Counted from the stretch's first letter, positions 1 through 11,297 are shown. The stretch: 64,000 bases of DNA from Cyanoderma ruficeps (GCA_008694505.1 VZDJ01007749.1:4554941-4618940); one strand, 5' to 3'. The notes: generated from the sequence alone by a model not told the origin. Numbers and translations: made by a program.

Positions 1-1660
1 TCTTTCTCCAGATTGATATCGATCATTCTCCTGGGAGAGGGTGGGTTCATTTCTGAGCTGCCACGTCAGGGCTCACATGAGGGACATACAGCAGCAAAGT
101 GCCCTTCCTCTGTACATCACACACATGCCACCAGAGCATCCTCAGCAAGGTCACAGCTGAAAGCAGAGATGCCAGCTCCGCATGGTCCATCAGCAGAATG
201 GAGTCTCCAGTGAAAAGGTTGTCCCTGACCCCTGCCAGTACACACTCTGCCAGCCCTGAGCATTGCTTTTGCACCCTGTGGCAGCACAGTGGTCAGGCTG
301 ACTCCAGGGTGATTTGGAGCTGGGTGCAGTCATTGCAATTGGTGCAAAGTTTTTCCTGGAGTTTTTCTTTTTTTACATTGCTTTTGTTACCACCTTTGTT
401 AATGCTTACACAAAACACAAGCTGGGAGCTGAAGTGTGCTGTGTGGTTCATCCCAAACTGCACTTCAGGTGTTGGTTTGGTGGCAAGCTAGCCTTGCCAC
501 TCAACCTTCCCCCAAGCTGGACTGGCCACCATGCCCACAGCAAGCTCCCTCTCCAGGGGGATGCACATTGTCCTGTGCTGGGGCACTTCACTGGATGGGT
601 CTCTAACCTCCAGGGCAGGTGATTTCATTGTGCTTTCTTTCTCCCCCAGCTTCTTCTCTGCTCCTTCATCCTTCATCTTCCCCAGCCCACAGGATGTCTT
701 TTGGCCCCTGTCCCTTTACTGTATTGTGTGTAAACAAGCTGTCTGGAGCAGTGGGATGGAGCCCTGCAATGGAGCTGTGAGCACAAGCAAGTGTGGTTTA
801 AAATAGCCCCTGTATCCAGGAAGTGAGATCTGCCTGCCTGTCCCACAGCCCCTCTGGACAATGAAATGAGTTGATGTAAAAATCAGAGCCCCAAAAGGAT
901 CAGGGAAATGGGGAGAGACCTACAAAGCTGCCCAGAGGTTCAGACCAGAGCCTCTGGGCCAGGCCTGAGTGTCATCCCTGCAGTGGACAAGCCATGATAT
1001 CCCCATGGCAGGCCAAGGATGGGTGTGCCTCTGGGGAAAAGGCAGAGGAGAGCACAAGGCTGCTCACTGCATCTTGGTGCTAGGCTGCTGCTTTGAAGGG
1101 TTTATGAGGCCAGACAGCCATGGGGCTGGCTCCGTGCTGCAATGGTCCACGGAGGATTTCTCACGGAACGGTTTTGTTCCTGCTCCTGAGATGATGTTTC
1201 CATCCATGCTCAGTTTTGTCCCATCGTGATCATGCTCTGCTGTCCTCCCCAAGCCAGGGAGACAGTCCCAGGGCTGGTGTCAGTGCCATTCTCAGCCACA
1301 GCAGCCATGGGAAGGCATTTGGGCACAGAAACACCAGAAACAGGTAGTCTCCAGCCTCTGTTAGCCAAAAGCACCAGGTCTGTGAGGAGAATTTGTCCAC
1401 ATTGCCAGTGACCTTGGCAAGTATTTGATGATGGAGAGTTCCGTTTGCAGTAGAGATCAACGCATCGGGGCTGCAGGATAACTTGGGATGTGCAAGCAGA
1501 GATCTGCTGCCTCTGCTCACCCCTGCTCCACAGACAGATCCTTCAGCTGCCAAAAACGCTGGTCACATCCTACTTGGCAACATGCATGGCTGCAGAAACA
1601 CTACTCCTGCCCCAACTCCCTGCCTCCCCATGCAACTGACCCCTGTCCCTTCTTTTCAAG
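1..1660 (+). other. ITPKB: ITPKB intron (partial, 3' end)
   Basis: This stretch precedes the first recognisable ITPKB exon and ends in a pyrimidine-rich acceptor (ccctgtcccttcttttcaag, ending at 1660). I found no sequence matching the preceding kinase exon, which carries the region around the PxxxDxKxG motif, so the upstream exons should lie before position 1. The open frames here are short, overlap on both strands and look like chance. No repeat was recognised. Confidence 0.75.
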
Positions 1661-1762
1661 AAAGAGGACGGCACTGTGAACCGGGACTTCAAGAAGACAC
1701 GGACAAAGGAACAAGTCATGGAGGCCTTCAGCGAGTTCACCAGAGGAAACAGGAACGTTTTG
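1661..1762 (+). CDS. ITPKB: ITPKB coding exon (third from last)
   Basis: This 102-base exon encodes 34 residues of the inositol-trisphosphate 3-kinase catalytic domain, beginning KEDGTVNRDFKKTRTKEQV and ending GNRNVL. The acceptor is cttttcaag before 1661 and the donor is TTG|gtgagt after 1762. It is in phase 0 at both ends. The residues KEDGTVNRDFKKT are typical of the B isoform; ITPKA and ITPKC have SC.TDF or TCNTNF versions at this site. The enzyme phosphorylates Ins(1,4,5)P3 at the 3-position in the cytoplasm, ending the calcium signal and making IP4, which acts in lymphocyte and other signalling. The neighbouring gene STUM supports the B assignment, since it adjoins ITPKB in human. The isoform call is from memory of the family, without an alignment. 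Confidence 0.95.
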
Positions 1763-3133
1763 GTGAGTGGGAGGTGTTGGGAGCACTGCCTGGAGAAGGC
1801 ATTTCCTGTGGAGCCTGGCCTCAGCTCATCAGGTCCCTGGTCTGCAGGGCTGAAGCCTGAGCAATCTCTCTTATAAAGCATGAGGAATGTTGAAGAGAAA
1901 CACCATCCTGGTGCCAGGGGAGCAGTGGAGAGCTGGGAGGGGACTTGGCTGCAGCAGCACTGTTTAACCCGAGTCTGAGTCTGCTGAGATCTCCAGGACT
2001 GGTTCCCTAAGCCCATTGAGGATTCACAGCCATGCTCTGTCCCTCCTCCCTGGGCCGGTGGTCACCCCGAGCCCTCTCTGTACCCCAATATGAGTGGTGG
2101 GGGCTCCCATCCTGGCAGGGCAGGCTGCCTATGCCCCATCTTGCAGATAAGTGGTTCTGTGCCAGGCACACTTCACATGGGCAAGCCATAGCTGGCATTT
2201 TCCAAGCTTCCCTAAGTTGCCAGGAGAATAAGAGATCTGGCTGTAAACAATTTACACCAACCGTGTCAAATAACCTATTTGACAAAGCACTCCCATTTAA
2301 GCTGCATTGTGCAAAGTCTCCAAATGCAAGGCCCTTGGCACTGTCTCCTTCAAACTGGCATGCTTCCTTTCACGAGGATTACCCAGGGGTTATTCCTGGA
2401 TCTGAAGATAAAGTTGCCTGGCTGCATTTTATCCCCAAAGAACTTGGAGCACACATCAGGCCGTGGCTCTGGATGGGGCTCCTTGGCCAGTGCATTCTTA
2501 TACAGCGATCCCCACCTCTCCCCTTGCAAGTGTGTTACAGTGCCCAGATACTTGATCTGTGTGTGTTCCTGTGCTGAATTCTTCTATATAAACCCCCAAA
2601 CCAGTGAGGCCCCCTGAGAATTTTCAGTGCCTTCCAGCAGTTTTCAGAGATGCCCAAACAAGCTTGTGGGTCTTAACCTGTGTGCTGGCCATTGTGAAAG
2701 TCCTTCCGCCTACAGGACTGGCTTTGCAAAAGTGCTGATAACGGAGTTGCAGAAGTATCTCGTGATGTGTGACTGGCTGAGTGCTAAAAAGACAGATGAA
2801 GTGAAGAGTTGACCTATTAAGAGAGTGCAGGGGAGAGGAAAAAGTAGCAGCTGCTGAATTAGGTGTTCCACCATGGATGCAGCAGGGACGCTGCACCAGT
2901 TCAACAAAAGCAAATGCTTTCACTAAGTTTTGAAAGCCACAGGAGCTCACGGGGTGCTATAGAAGCCAAAAGGATAAGTGGATCATAAAAAAGAGGGGAC
3001 ACTCTCCAAAGGGAAAGGTCTGTGGGAGGATGCTGGGTGCAGGGGTGACTTTCCTGTCTGCCCCAATGCAGTGGTTTTTATGTAGGTTTCCTGCAACACT
3101 GATGGCTTGGATTTGGTTTTTTTGTAATTCCAG
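1763..3133 (+). other. ITPKB: ITPKB intron
   Basis: This intron of about 1.4 kb runs between a gtgagt donor and the acceptor tttgtaattccag. The open frames across 2007-2950 occur on both strands and match no family I recognise. No interspersed repeat was identified. Confidence 0.9.
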
Positions 3134-3205
3134 AACAGTTATCTTAACCGGTTGAAGGGTATCCGCGCTACGCTGGAGACATCCCCGTTCTTCAAGTGCC
3201 ATGAG
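3134..3205 (+). CDS. ITPKB: ITPKB coding exon (second from last)
   Basis: This 72-base exon gives 24 residues, [11 protein letters not shown] followed by [13 protein letters not shown]. It is phase 0 at both ends, with acceptor attccag and donor GAG|gtaatg. The segment is a helix plus loop in the C-terminal lobe of the IP3 3-kinase fold. The S-PFFKCHE ending joins directly to VIGSSLLF in the next exon and is close to invariant in the family. The exon is too short to appear as a long open frame and was found by reading on from the previous donor. Confidence 0.95.
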
Positions 3206-5800
3206 GTAATGCTGCTGTTTAGATAGATCTGCTTGGAGAGGCAAACTGTTTAATCTCAACTTATCCAAGGAGGGAAGTCAAAGTCAGGGGCTATTTTATT
3301 CTATCTGTATTTTCATATGTGACTTTAATACTTATGTGCAAATATAGATGATAACATACAATGTTAATGCATCTGACATGGGCTCAAATCTACTGGAAGC
3401 TAATGTTGAAACAGATTAAAAGTGGTCTAGGAGGAACTCAGGCTGTTTATGACAGGGAAAATTCTCTAGTGTAAAAGCACAGGGGTTTTCTCAGGAGAAA
3501 TGTCTGTTTGAATGCATGTCAGGTATCATTTGGCTGACAGTTGCTCCACATGATCAAACAAGGCTTCAACACAGCCGTAAACTGCAGATACCCCAAATAT
3601 GCCTTTCCTGAGCTGGTTGGGGCACCACAGTACCAACTCCTCCTTCCTAAGGAATTTCATACAGAAGTGAGTGTCCACGACACCAACATTTTCTACAGTG
3701 ACAGTTCAGTGCTGATGGGAAAACAAGGAGGGAGCATTGCCTTTTTTAGCCATTTCAGGAACTGAAATGCTCCACAGTTGAATGCAATAATTTTGCTACT
3801 GCATCTACTGAACAAAACATGAGAGTGCGTGTCCTTGTCACGTGGGGTGTAGGAACAAAAGAGCCTCATAGGAGCCTTTGACTCCCGGGGCTCAGGAGCC
3901 AGAGCTCCAAGATCCCACTGTCCCTCATCCAGAGCCACATGAGCCACCTCAGCCCCAGCCACACACGGAGGGTCCTGCCAGGAGCCAAAGGCAGATGGGG
4001 CCGTGCCTCCTGGTGGCAGCGCCTGGAAGGCAGTGGGAAGGGAAATGTCAAAACTGAGGGTTTCAGGGCAGTTCAACACAGGAAACAAAATTCTCCCTGA
4101 AACCGAGTGCCAGGGTTTCATTTGAAAACACAGAAACAAAGCAGCCTTTCAAAGAGGGTTTGAAAGGAGTTTCCACTCCTTAAATATTAAAAAGCAGCAG
4201 CTTTGACTTTCCATCCCGCTTGGAGATGAAGCACAGCAGAAGGTCTGCCAAGCTCTGTGTCCCTCCATGGGGCCCTTACTGAGCAGGGCTCCTCCAAGGA
4301 GCTGCAGGGGAATTGGGCAGTCCAGGACACGCAAATGAAGAATGTCAGCAAAAGGCTTTTCCTTAAAATTAGAATGCTCTGTCCTGGCCAAGAAAGGACT
4401 ATAAGAGGTTAGCAGGAGGAGAGCTAAAGATAAGCATTTCTCGGAAATAATACGTATCTCTGGACCTTGGATGTTTTCCCAACACACTGGAGGAAAAAGT
4501 CTCCTGAAAAATGTAAATTCATAACAGCTTTTGCAAACAGTACATGCATCCTGTTCAAAACCCTTGTCTAAAGGCAAACCTCAGGCTAAGCCCTGCTGAT
4601 AGCACAGATGTGGGTGTCCCCAGTAATTTAGTGCTGCTGTTCTGGAGGGCTGACACCAGCTGCATTCTCTTCCCTGCACCTGGACATCATAAGGGGCACT
4701 CACCTCTGCTACAGCCCTTGCACTCTGATCACCAAGGCCCCTGTTTGTGACACAGGGCAAATGAGTTCATAATTCACCAATTCACGCACATCAGAGAGAA
4801 CTTGGAAAGCAGTTTTTATTTGGGACAGCTCTGAAATGTACCCATTAGTGCTTTTCTGTAGAAGCCCCTACTAAAATCTTCTGACTGGAGGAGGAGATTT
4901 AGATGAAGCAGAACAGCACGATGGTGACTGGCTTGATACTGATACACATTCCCTAAGCACTGGGAAGCCACACTAGAGCTGCTGCTGTTTGTCAGCCTGG
5001 CTGGAACTGCGAGCTAGGATGGGTCAAGATGCTGAACTGCTGAGCATCTCTGCTTGTGTGTGGTGACCATTGGGCTTGTGGGTCTCATCCCACTACAACA
5101 GGCCTTGAGACTTCTGCTGTCAGAGCCCAAATGTGCCTGTTGGCTTCCCCAGGCTTGCCCAGGCCACTACTTGCTGCAGGATTTTCCCAAAGGCTGATCA
5201 GGATATGAAAAAGCCCTTCAAAGCAGATGCAGCCAAGTGAACTCAGGGAAAAGGAAATTCATGAGCCTGCAGCTCTGTACCTTGCACCTCCAGAGTGCTG
5301 AGAGTGCCAGGAGGTTATTCTAGGGGCAGTCTGGGTGTAACTGGATGGTGTTTAAGGCAGGAGACAGCAGGTTGCGAGTTACTTGGAGTGTCTCCATCCC
5401 TGTGGTGGTGTCTGCAGGATTGGTGAGTATGAAGAGCACAGGCTGATCACAAAGAACCAGCCTTGAAAAAAACCCCATCTGAAGGCTGAGACAATTCATC
5501 TCATTCCTTGCTAAGGGACCTTAGCTCATTTTCCAAAATGACATCTTTATCTTTCAAGCCCATGTTTTTCTGATTCTCTCCTTCTGCCAAGATCTGGGAT
5601 TTGTTTGAGTAAATCAGCTTGTCCAAATGCCCCATTTGAATGTGCAAACACAACCAGCAGCACTCAGAGCTTGCTATTCCTTATGGAAAATTGCAGCAGC
5701 ATGTCTTGGAAATGCAGCCTGAGATAAGGTGTCTGAAAGCCCCAAAGAGGGCTGAAAATGAGCAACAGGAGCACCACTAACTGGTCTCACCTCTCCACAG
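3206..5800 (+). other. ITPKB: ITPKB last intron
   Basis: This intron of about 2.6 kb runs from the gtaatg donor to the acceptor tctcacctctccacag. Open frames at 3541-4750 are scattered over both strands and resemble no known protein. I saw no clear repeat or RNA gene. Confidence 0.9.
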
Positions 5801-6016
5801 GTAATCGGGAGCTCTCTCCTCTTCATTCACGACAAGCAGGAACAAGCCAAAGTCTGGATGATTGACTTTGGGAAAACCACCCCCCTGCCAGAGGGACAAG
5901 TTCTCCAGCACAACGTGCCCTGGGTGGAAGGGAACAGAGAGGATGGCTACCTCTGGGGGCTGGACAACCTCATTCAGATCCTGACAGAGTTGTCCCAGAG
6001 AGAAGAGCTGCATTAA
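5801..6016 (+). CDS. ITPKB: ITPKB terminal coding exon
   Basis: This last coding exon is 216 bases: 71 residues and a TAA stop at 6014-6016. It starts [19 protein letters not shown] and contains the hallmark [13 protein letters not shown]. The aspartate of IDFGK binds magnesium-ATP, as in the structurally known IP3 3-kinase A. It continues with [18 protein letters not shown], the other strongly conserved block of the inositol polyphosphate kinase family. The protein ends [11 protein letters not shown]; the C-terminus is the least conserved part and differs from mammalian ITPKB as I remember it. No frameshift or missing key residue is seen. With the two upstream exons this gives 129 residues of the kinase; the long N-terminal region is outside the window. 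Confidence 0.97.
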   Translation, partial: VIGSSLLFIHDKQEQAKVWMIDFGKTTPLPEGQVLQHNVPWVEGNREDGYLWGLDNLIQILTELSQREELH

Positions 6017-8019
6017 AGCCGCGCATCCGACTCTGCCACTACCCCCAACCTGCCCCTGACTGACTCTTCTGAACTGCACTACAAGACACTTTCCAGCCCT
6101 CGCCCTCCCCATTTGAAAGCTATACTCTCCCTATTTAATGTGTTTTTGTTGTGGGGTTTTTTAGGTTGTCTTGGTTGTTTCCCCCCCGCCCCCCCTTGTA
6201 AATAGAGAGCTAACCTGCCAGAACAAAAGCTGAACTTGAAACCTTGGTTTTGCAGAGTCAGTGGGAGCTGGCAGCCAGGAACAGCCTGGAGTGGGTTGCT
6301 TAGGCAAGGGCATGCTTCGCCTGTCGTGCTTTTGTCTCTTGCTCAGCCTGATATTAAGAGGGCTGGCAGAGGAAGGAGCCTCTTCCTGCTTCGGGATCGT
6401 CCTGAAAACACTCAGTGACCATGCCCAGGACCCTCTGGCAGTCAGAGAGTATGAGCGAAGTGTGGAGATGGTGAAGGACACTGTAGTGGGAGCCCTTTAC
6501 TTGGCTCTGCCAGCACCTTTCAGCCCAGGGAGCTGGCTGTGCCAAGTCCTTCAGAGCTGCTAGCAGGGCAGATTTAGGGTTTAATTTGTGTTCAAGATGT
6601 CCTGTAGATGTTGCTCAGTTATTTTTGAGTGGCAGTGGCAGAGGGCAAGGGTTTCCCTCCTGCTGCAGAGCCATGTAGTCAGGCACAGGTATTTGCTATG
6701 GCCAGGTGCTTCCCACCCACATCCCCCGTGCTGGGTGGCCTGGTGAGCAAACCTTTGGGCTCCTCTCTAGAGGCCCAGCTTCCCTGCTAGGAACTGCTTC
6801 CAGCCTACCTTAGCTGGGGTCTCCAATCCTCCCTAGCTGGGAAAAATAGCTTATAAAGGACTACTATGAGACCTAAAGTAGCCATCCAGGTTGATCAGTC
6901 TTTTTGTCAGCAGCTGAGCACATATGTAGTGCCACCAATGCTCACACCTAGCCCAGGGCGACCTTCCCGCCTGGAACATCTCCATAATTTCCTTCTGCAA
7001 CAGGTGAAGGGTTACAGCAGCAAGGCAGCTCCCAGGTTGGACACCTTTGTCAAAGCAGAACTTCCCCTTTTTCCAGAGAGCTGCCTGTGGCTGCCCTGCT
7101 CCCCAGCCTGCTGGGGCCGTGTGACGGCCCCGGTGCCCCTGCTCCTGCAAAAACACCCAGTTCCCTACTTAGGGCGGAGGCTGTTTTTTAACTTCCTGGA
7201 ACATTTGAACGGAGCGGCGGCAGGGCTGGTGCGCTAAAGGTCACCCGTGGAGGGGCTGGCGGGGAGGGGAGGCTGCAGGAGGCCGGGAGCCCTCCCGTCC
7301 AGGAACGTGCAGCGCAGGAGGTGGTGCAGGAGCTTGGCAGCCACGAATCCCTCACCTGCTCCATCCATCCCCACACCCACTGTCCCGTCTCACTCCCCAG
7401 GAGCAGCGCTCCAGAGCCCTTCTGCCATAGTTTGATGGGTCCAGCAGCCTTGATGGGGGAGATCTCCCTCGCAGCAATAAGGAGGAGGAGAAGGAGGAGT
7501 TGGACACCAAGCCATCTGCAGCCAAGCCTCTTTCCCAAGGACTGAAGTTTCCTAGGGTTTTTCTCAGTTCATATCTCACCAGACAGGTGTCTTTTTTTCA
7601 TCAGATGCCATTGTAAATGGCTGCACTGTTTTAGCTCCTTGCTAGGCTTTCTAGAATAGCCCATGTGGAAGTGCCTTACTAGACTTTGGCTCTGTTCCAT
7701 TAGTGTCATGGAAAAGGTTGGGGTTTTTTTAAGTTATATTTATTTTCATCCCATTTTAATTGCACAAAACACTAAAATTGAATGCATGGAATCTTTTTTT
7801 TTTTTAAACTGTGTTTTTAGTTTTTAAGCCATGCCTTTTCCAGCTTTGGAGAAAGGGTATGAACAGATACGCGTAGCTATGTACCACTTACTGCTGTACT
7901 TTAGCTTCGAGCTGCTCTTATATATGTACGTTGTTTTTAAGCCTGTTTATAAACCAGATTCCTCGCTTCGTGGATTTGGAAGAAGCAGATTGTTGCTCTC
8001 AGATGTCTTGTGCTTTCCT

Positions 8020-8050
8020 GGAGGCTGGAACGGTTGCTGTGAGGGATTTT
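8020..8050 (+). repeat. 31-base exact match to the edge of the GC element
   Basis: This is the partner of 11267-11297 and sits about 110 bases before the ITPKB poly(A) signal. Exact identity over 31 bases between sites 3.2 kb apart is not expected by chance. Confidence 0.9.
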
Positions 8051-8157
8051 CCCTGCTCCCACCACACCTCTCGGTCATTGGGTAATACAGAAAAAACATC
8101 CAAACCGGTCTGGAACACCAACGCACAGTGCCTGTAAAAAAGTCCTGTAACATTGCA

Positions 8158-8163
8158 AATAAA
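8158..8163 (+). terminator. ITPKB: ITPKB poly(A) signal AATAAA
   Basis: A canonical AATAAA lies in the context cattgcAAATAAAggc. GT-rich sequence follows at about 8185-8225 (ctggtgtgcagtcggtgtct), the usual downstream element. Cleavage is expected near 8175-8185. It is the only well-placed AATAAA with a GT-rich follower between the stop codon and the retroviral fragment. Confidence 0.8.
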
Positions 8164-8180
8164 GGCATATGGGAAGCATT

Positions 8181-9232
8181 CCTCTGGTGTGCAGTCGGTG
8201 TCTGCCCTGTGCAGCTTGTGGCAGCCTTGGAACAGCCTTTCATGTCCATAACTGGGAGGGGAATCAGGCTCCAGCAGTGCTGCATAAAAGCAAGAGTAGG
8301 GAAGGACCCTGTGCTGGGAACAGATCCCGACAAACAGGAACTGGCCCTGCAGGGAGCAGGGCAGGGAGAGAGCAGAAGTGCGGCTGTGGGAGGCCCAGGC
8401 TCAGTGAGAGCTACCCCCCAGAGATGCCTGAATTTCTCCATCCCCCTTCTGCAGAGAAGGCCACTGAAGGCAGCTCAAATTTTTTTTAATGTTTTTTGCT
8501 CCCACTGAGCGGTTTCTGAGTGCCACCCTGTGATTTCTCCACTGGAGAATACCAAAGCACCCAGGAGAATCAGAGCTGCTTGGCACAGCCAAACACTCCC
8601 CCTGCTCCTCTCCCTCTCAGCTGCACTGTGGGCAGGGCCAGAGGGAGCACTTTGGACCAAGGCCACAAAACCCCCCAGATTGTTTCTGCAATGAAGGAGG
8701 ACTCAGGTTGTAGAGCCTGAAGGCAGCTCCATTCCCTCCTGGTTGGTTGTGCAAGCACAGGACAGCAGGAGCTGTTCTGGCACAGAGGGGCAGGGCTGCC
8801 CCATGGGAAAGCCAGATTTAGTGCCCAGACCCTCAGGAGCAGCCTGGCCTGGGGACCAGACCTGGCTCACCACGGGTCCTCTAAAACAAACTGCAGGAGA
8901 AGCCCTGCAGTGTGGAATGTGAAGACTAGAAACCTCTTGATTGGAGGCAGAGCTGGCAAGACACTGGATGTGAGGCTGCTGCCTGTGCACCAGCGGTCTC
9001 TCCTGGGCTGTGGGAAAGCAAACACATTTCCTGTCTGGGTGCTGAGCTTACTCCGGCTGAACTGACAGCCCCTGTTTTACTTATAGGTTCAGGGGTTCGT
9101 GTCTCTCTGGTATGTGACTCCTCTTCCTACCTTCAGAGGGCTACCCAGCTGCACCCTGAAATGCAAAAACAGAGGGTGAAGAACCCTGTTGTGCAAAAAC
9201 CTCTCTTGAGAGCTGAGGAAACACCATGACAT
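8181..9232. other. Intergenic sequence, nothing recognised
   Basis: This stretch lies between the ITPKB poly(A) site and the LTR fragment. It is of moderate GC content. The open frames lie on both strands and show no family motif or splice context. I see no repeat except the LTR boundary at its right end. Confidence 0.6.
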
Positions 9233-9493
9233 TGTGGTGGAGAGTGTGCAGAAAAATTCACAATGCCAGACGCTTATGTCCAGAAGGGAGACAGGGGAGT
9301 CCCATAACTTTATTTGAATAAAGGGAAAGGTCATGGGGTATTTCCCCTGGGGTCTCTCAAATTATTGTTGGATACAGCCTTTTTATCCTAATTTCCTGGC
9401 CACAACACCCTCTTCCTTTCCCCATTGGCTGAGGTACTTGGAAGGTACAGACTTCGCAGTATGTCTACTTCATGTCCCCCTCTAAAATGCACA
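9233..9493 (-). mobile_element. Endogenous retrovirus LTR (minus strand)
   Basis: Read on the minus strand this is an LTR of about 261 bases. It begins TGTGCATTTTAG directly after a polypurine tract and ends CCACCACA, giving the TG...CA termini. A TATA-like gataaaaagg lies near 9384-9393. An AATAAA near 9309-9323 is followed by a U5-like segment. The AGCCAATGGGG near 9425 is a CCAAT-type box. It is an old copy of an avian endogenous retrovirus; the family cannot be named without a repeat library. The left boundary is inferred from the TG/CA rule and is less sure than the right one. Confidence 0.65.
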
Positions 9494-9745
9494 TCCTCCC
9501 CCTTTTTGTATATAACAGAACAATATTCATAATTCCATTCAATCTTTGTTCTTCTTCTCTGTTCAGGAATTTAACATGGCCTTGGCTGAGGAGCAGTCTG
9601 TGTCAGTTGGTAACATTTTCTAAAACTGATAATTTCTCCCATTCCTTCTCTACCTACAAGTCCCTGGCCCTATCTACAAGCAGACTCTCGTGGTCTGTAA
9701 AGACACATTCATCTGATTGCTTTCAAGAGGAAAAGGGAGTAAGTC
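9494..9745 (-). mobile_element. Retroviral polypurine tract and 3' internal remnant
   Basis: On the minus strand this ends in a classic polypurine tract, aaaaagggggagga (9494-9508), immediately before the LTR start, which identifies the LTR as the 3' one. The A-rich internal sequence upstream resembles the non-coding or env-end part of a provirus. No intact gag, pol or env frame is present, and the plus-strand frame at 9472-9933 is antisense to it. The rest of the provirus and the 5' LTR are missing, so this is a truncated, non-functional copy. The upstream limit near 9745 is approximate. Confidence 0.55.
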
Positions 9746-10480
9746 GGGAAAAAAAAAAAAACCTTGCATCTGAGTGCTGGCATCTGCTGACCGTAAGGTT
9801 TATGCAGAGGGTGGGGAAGGGGCAGGCCCCATCAGCACACGCCACAGCAAGAGCCTGGCTTGGCCCCTCCACTTGGCTTTACCCCCAAAGCAAAGCCCAG
9901 AGCTCCCTGCCACCTTATGCATTAATAAACTAAAGGGTTCATAAACTCAATACAGAGAAGAGAGGCCAGGACTTACATTAATGCAACAAAGAAAACTTTA
10001 CACCTTGCTGAGGTCCCTACTCTTAAAGAGCAGAGCCTCCCCGCAGCTCCAGCAGTGTCAGGGGTGTAAGGTTGTCTGCTCAGGCTGTAGGGAAGGAGGG
10101 GCAGCTCCTTTCCTTCAGCATTGTCTGATTAGGTGCTACTTGACAGAATGAGCCTCCAATAAATCAGGGGGTGCTGGAGGCCAGGTGGGCATTCCAGCCT
10201 GTGGAAATGCAGGACTTGGGTGTGGTGGTTGATAGGGGTCAAACGGTGTGCTCAGCTTTGTTCCCAACACAAGCTGGTGGGGTTTTGGGGTCTCTGGGAA
10301 GCGCCTCAGGAGGGATTTTACCACTGCCATGGATGATGCAGAGCAGCTCCAGCCTGAAGCCTGGCAACAGCCCCAGGGCCCTCATGTCCTCCTGCCCAGT
10401 GCGGCTGGAGGGAGGCAGGAGTGAGGAGGCTCAGAGTGGAAAAGCTCCTGCCTGTGTACTGCTGCGGGGGATGCATGGCC
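9746..10480. other. Intergenic sequence, nothing recognised
   Basis: This is unremarkable sequence between the retroviral remnant and the short minisatellite, with an A run at 9750-9762. Open frames such as 10171-10509 overlap frames on the other strand and show no domain. Confidence 0.5.
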
Positions 10481-10484
10481 GCGG

Positions 10485-10541
10485 AGTGTGCAAATTATGC
10501 ACCGCGTAGTGTCGACAATACGCGCCGCGTAGTATGCATTT
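10485..10541 (+). repeat. Short octamer-type minisatellite (about 2.5 units of 23 bp)
   Basis: The units share the core GCAAATTATGCACCGCGTAG and step by 23 bases. The second unit has gtcgacaatacgcgccg in place of the octamer, and the third stops at cgtagtatgcat, where a T run begins. It is the same repeat, in the same plus-strand orientation, as the longer array at 16629-16858. Confidence 0.8.
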
Positions 10542-11271
10542 TTTTTTTCACACTTCACAATAACAAAGAACAAGTTTGTATTTTTAAAGGGATGGGAAGT
10601 GAACAAAACGCAGACTCAAATGAGAGTGTGAGTGGGAAAGCTGTCCCCCAGGGGCAGGGGCTGCGGTTGCCGGGGGGCTCCAACCCTGGAATGGCACAGG
10701 GAGGAGAGACGTGTTGCCCCCAGACCCTCAGCCCCAGAACCACCCAGAAAGGAGATGTGGGCAGCATGAATCCTTCACCCCCTGACCTGCTCAGGCTGGC
10801 TCCAGGATGGAGCCGCCGCTGGAAAGGGCGTTTATTAATTGTACACAACCTCCCCAGCTCGTACTGGGAAAAGCCAAATCCCAAAAGTGCCGGGGGCGGA
10901 GAAAAAGCCTCAAAGCAGCGGAGCCCGGGGCGGCTCGGGGCGTGGAGAGCATCCCGGGCAGCGCCGGGGCGCGGAGCCCTTCCCGCCGGGCAGCGCTCCC
11001 TACGCCGCCGTCGGGGACTCATCGCCATCTCCCGACGCTCGCGGGAAGCGCCGGCAGCGCGCCCGGCACCGGCGCCCCCCGCATCCATCCCCCGCGGGAC
11101 AGGGGCTGGCCGGCCGGGGCTCCCGTCTGGCTCTTCAGGTACGGCAGAGAAGGGAGCGTAGCCCTGGTGGGGCTGAGACCAAACCCGAGCCCGCCCCACC
11201 GAAGCCTGGAGGGTGCCGCGGCAGCATCGCCCCCCATCCCAAACATCTCCAAGCCAGCGGGACTCCGGAGG
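10539..11271 (-). repeat. GC-rich inverted-repeat element, copy 1
   Basis: This segment of about 730 bases is nearly identical to the reverse complement of 16985-17725. The longest shared frame (10807-11270 here) differs at about 10 of 155 residues from its counterpart, so DNA identity should be around 95 percent. The minus strand is given because in that direction the element ends in an A-rich run (10539-10548), as a retroposed transcript would, and carries aattaataaacgcc about 300 bases before it. CpG is frequent at 10880-11270. The long frames on both strands accumulate mostly amino-acid-changing differences between the copies, which argues against a protein. Origin is unknown. Confidence 0.85.
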
Positions 11272-11297
11272 CTGGAACGGTTGCTGTGAGGGATTTT
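11267..11297 (+). repeat. 31-base exact match to the ITPKB 3' UTR
   Basis: The block starting ggaggctggaacggttgctg and ending agggatttt occurs here and at 8020-8050 in the same orientation with no mismatch. It starts exactly where copy 1 of the GC element stops resembling copy 2, with GGAGG shared by both. Beyond the block the two places do not match. Confidence 0.9.

Larger units (their letters stand above)
6017..8180 (+). other. ITPKB: ITPKB 3' untranslated region
   Basis: About 2.16 kb follow the stop codon without another exon and end just past the first good poly(A) signal. The 3' UTR has a C-rich tract near 6181-6195, a Pumilio-type TGTAAATA at 6197-6204, several ATTTA motifs (for example near 6133 and 7740), a T-rich run at 7793-7806 and a moderately GC-rich part at 7100-7330. 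Open frames within it, such as 7188-7545, are not supported. A 31-base segment at 8020-8050 recurs exactly at 11267-11297. Confidence 0.85.

Noticed and set aside
1..622. A possible further ITPKB exon near the window start, after tttctccag
   Set aside because: The translation in all frames does not resemble the expected kinase segment preceding KEDGTVNRDFKK.
10807..11289. A 160-residue arginine/proline-rich frame conserved in the second copy (16928-17449)
   Set aside because: The two copies differ mainly by amino-acid-changing substitutions, several other frames on both strands are equally open, and GC-rich DNA has few stops. This fits DNA-level duplication, not a selected protein.
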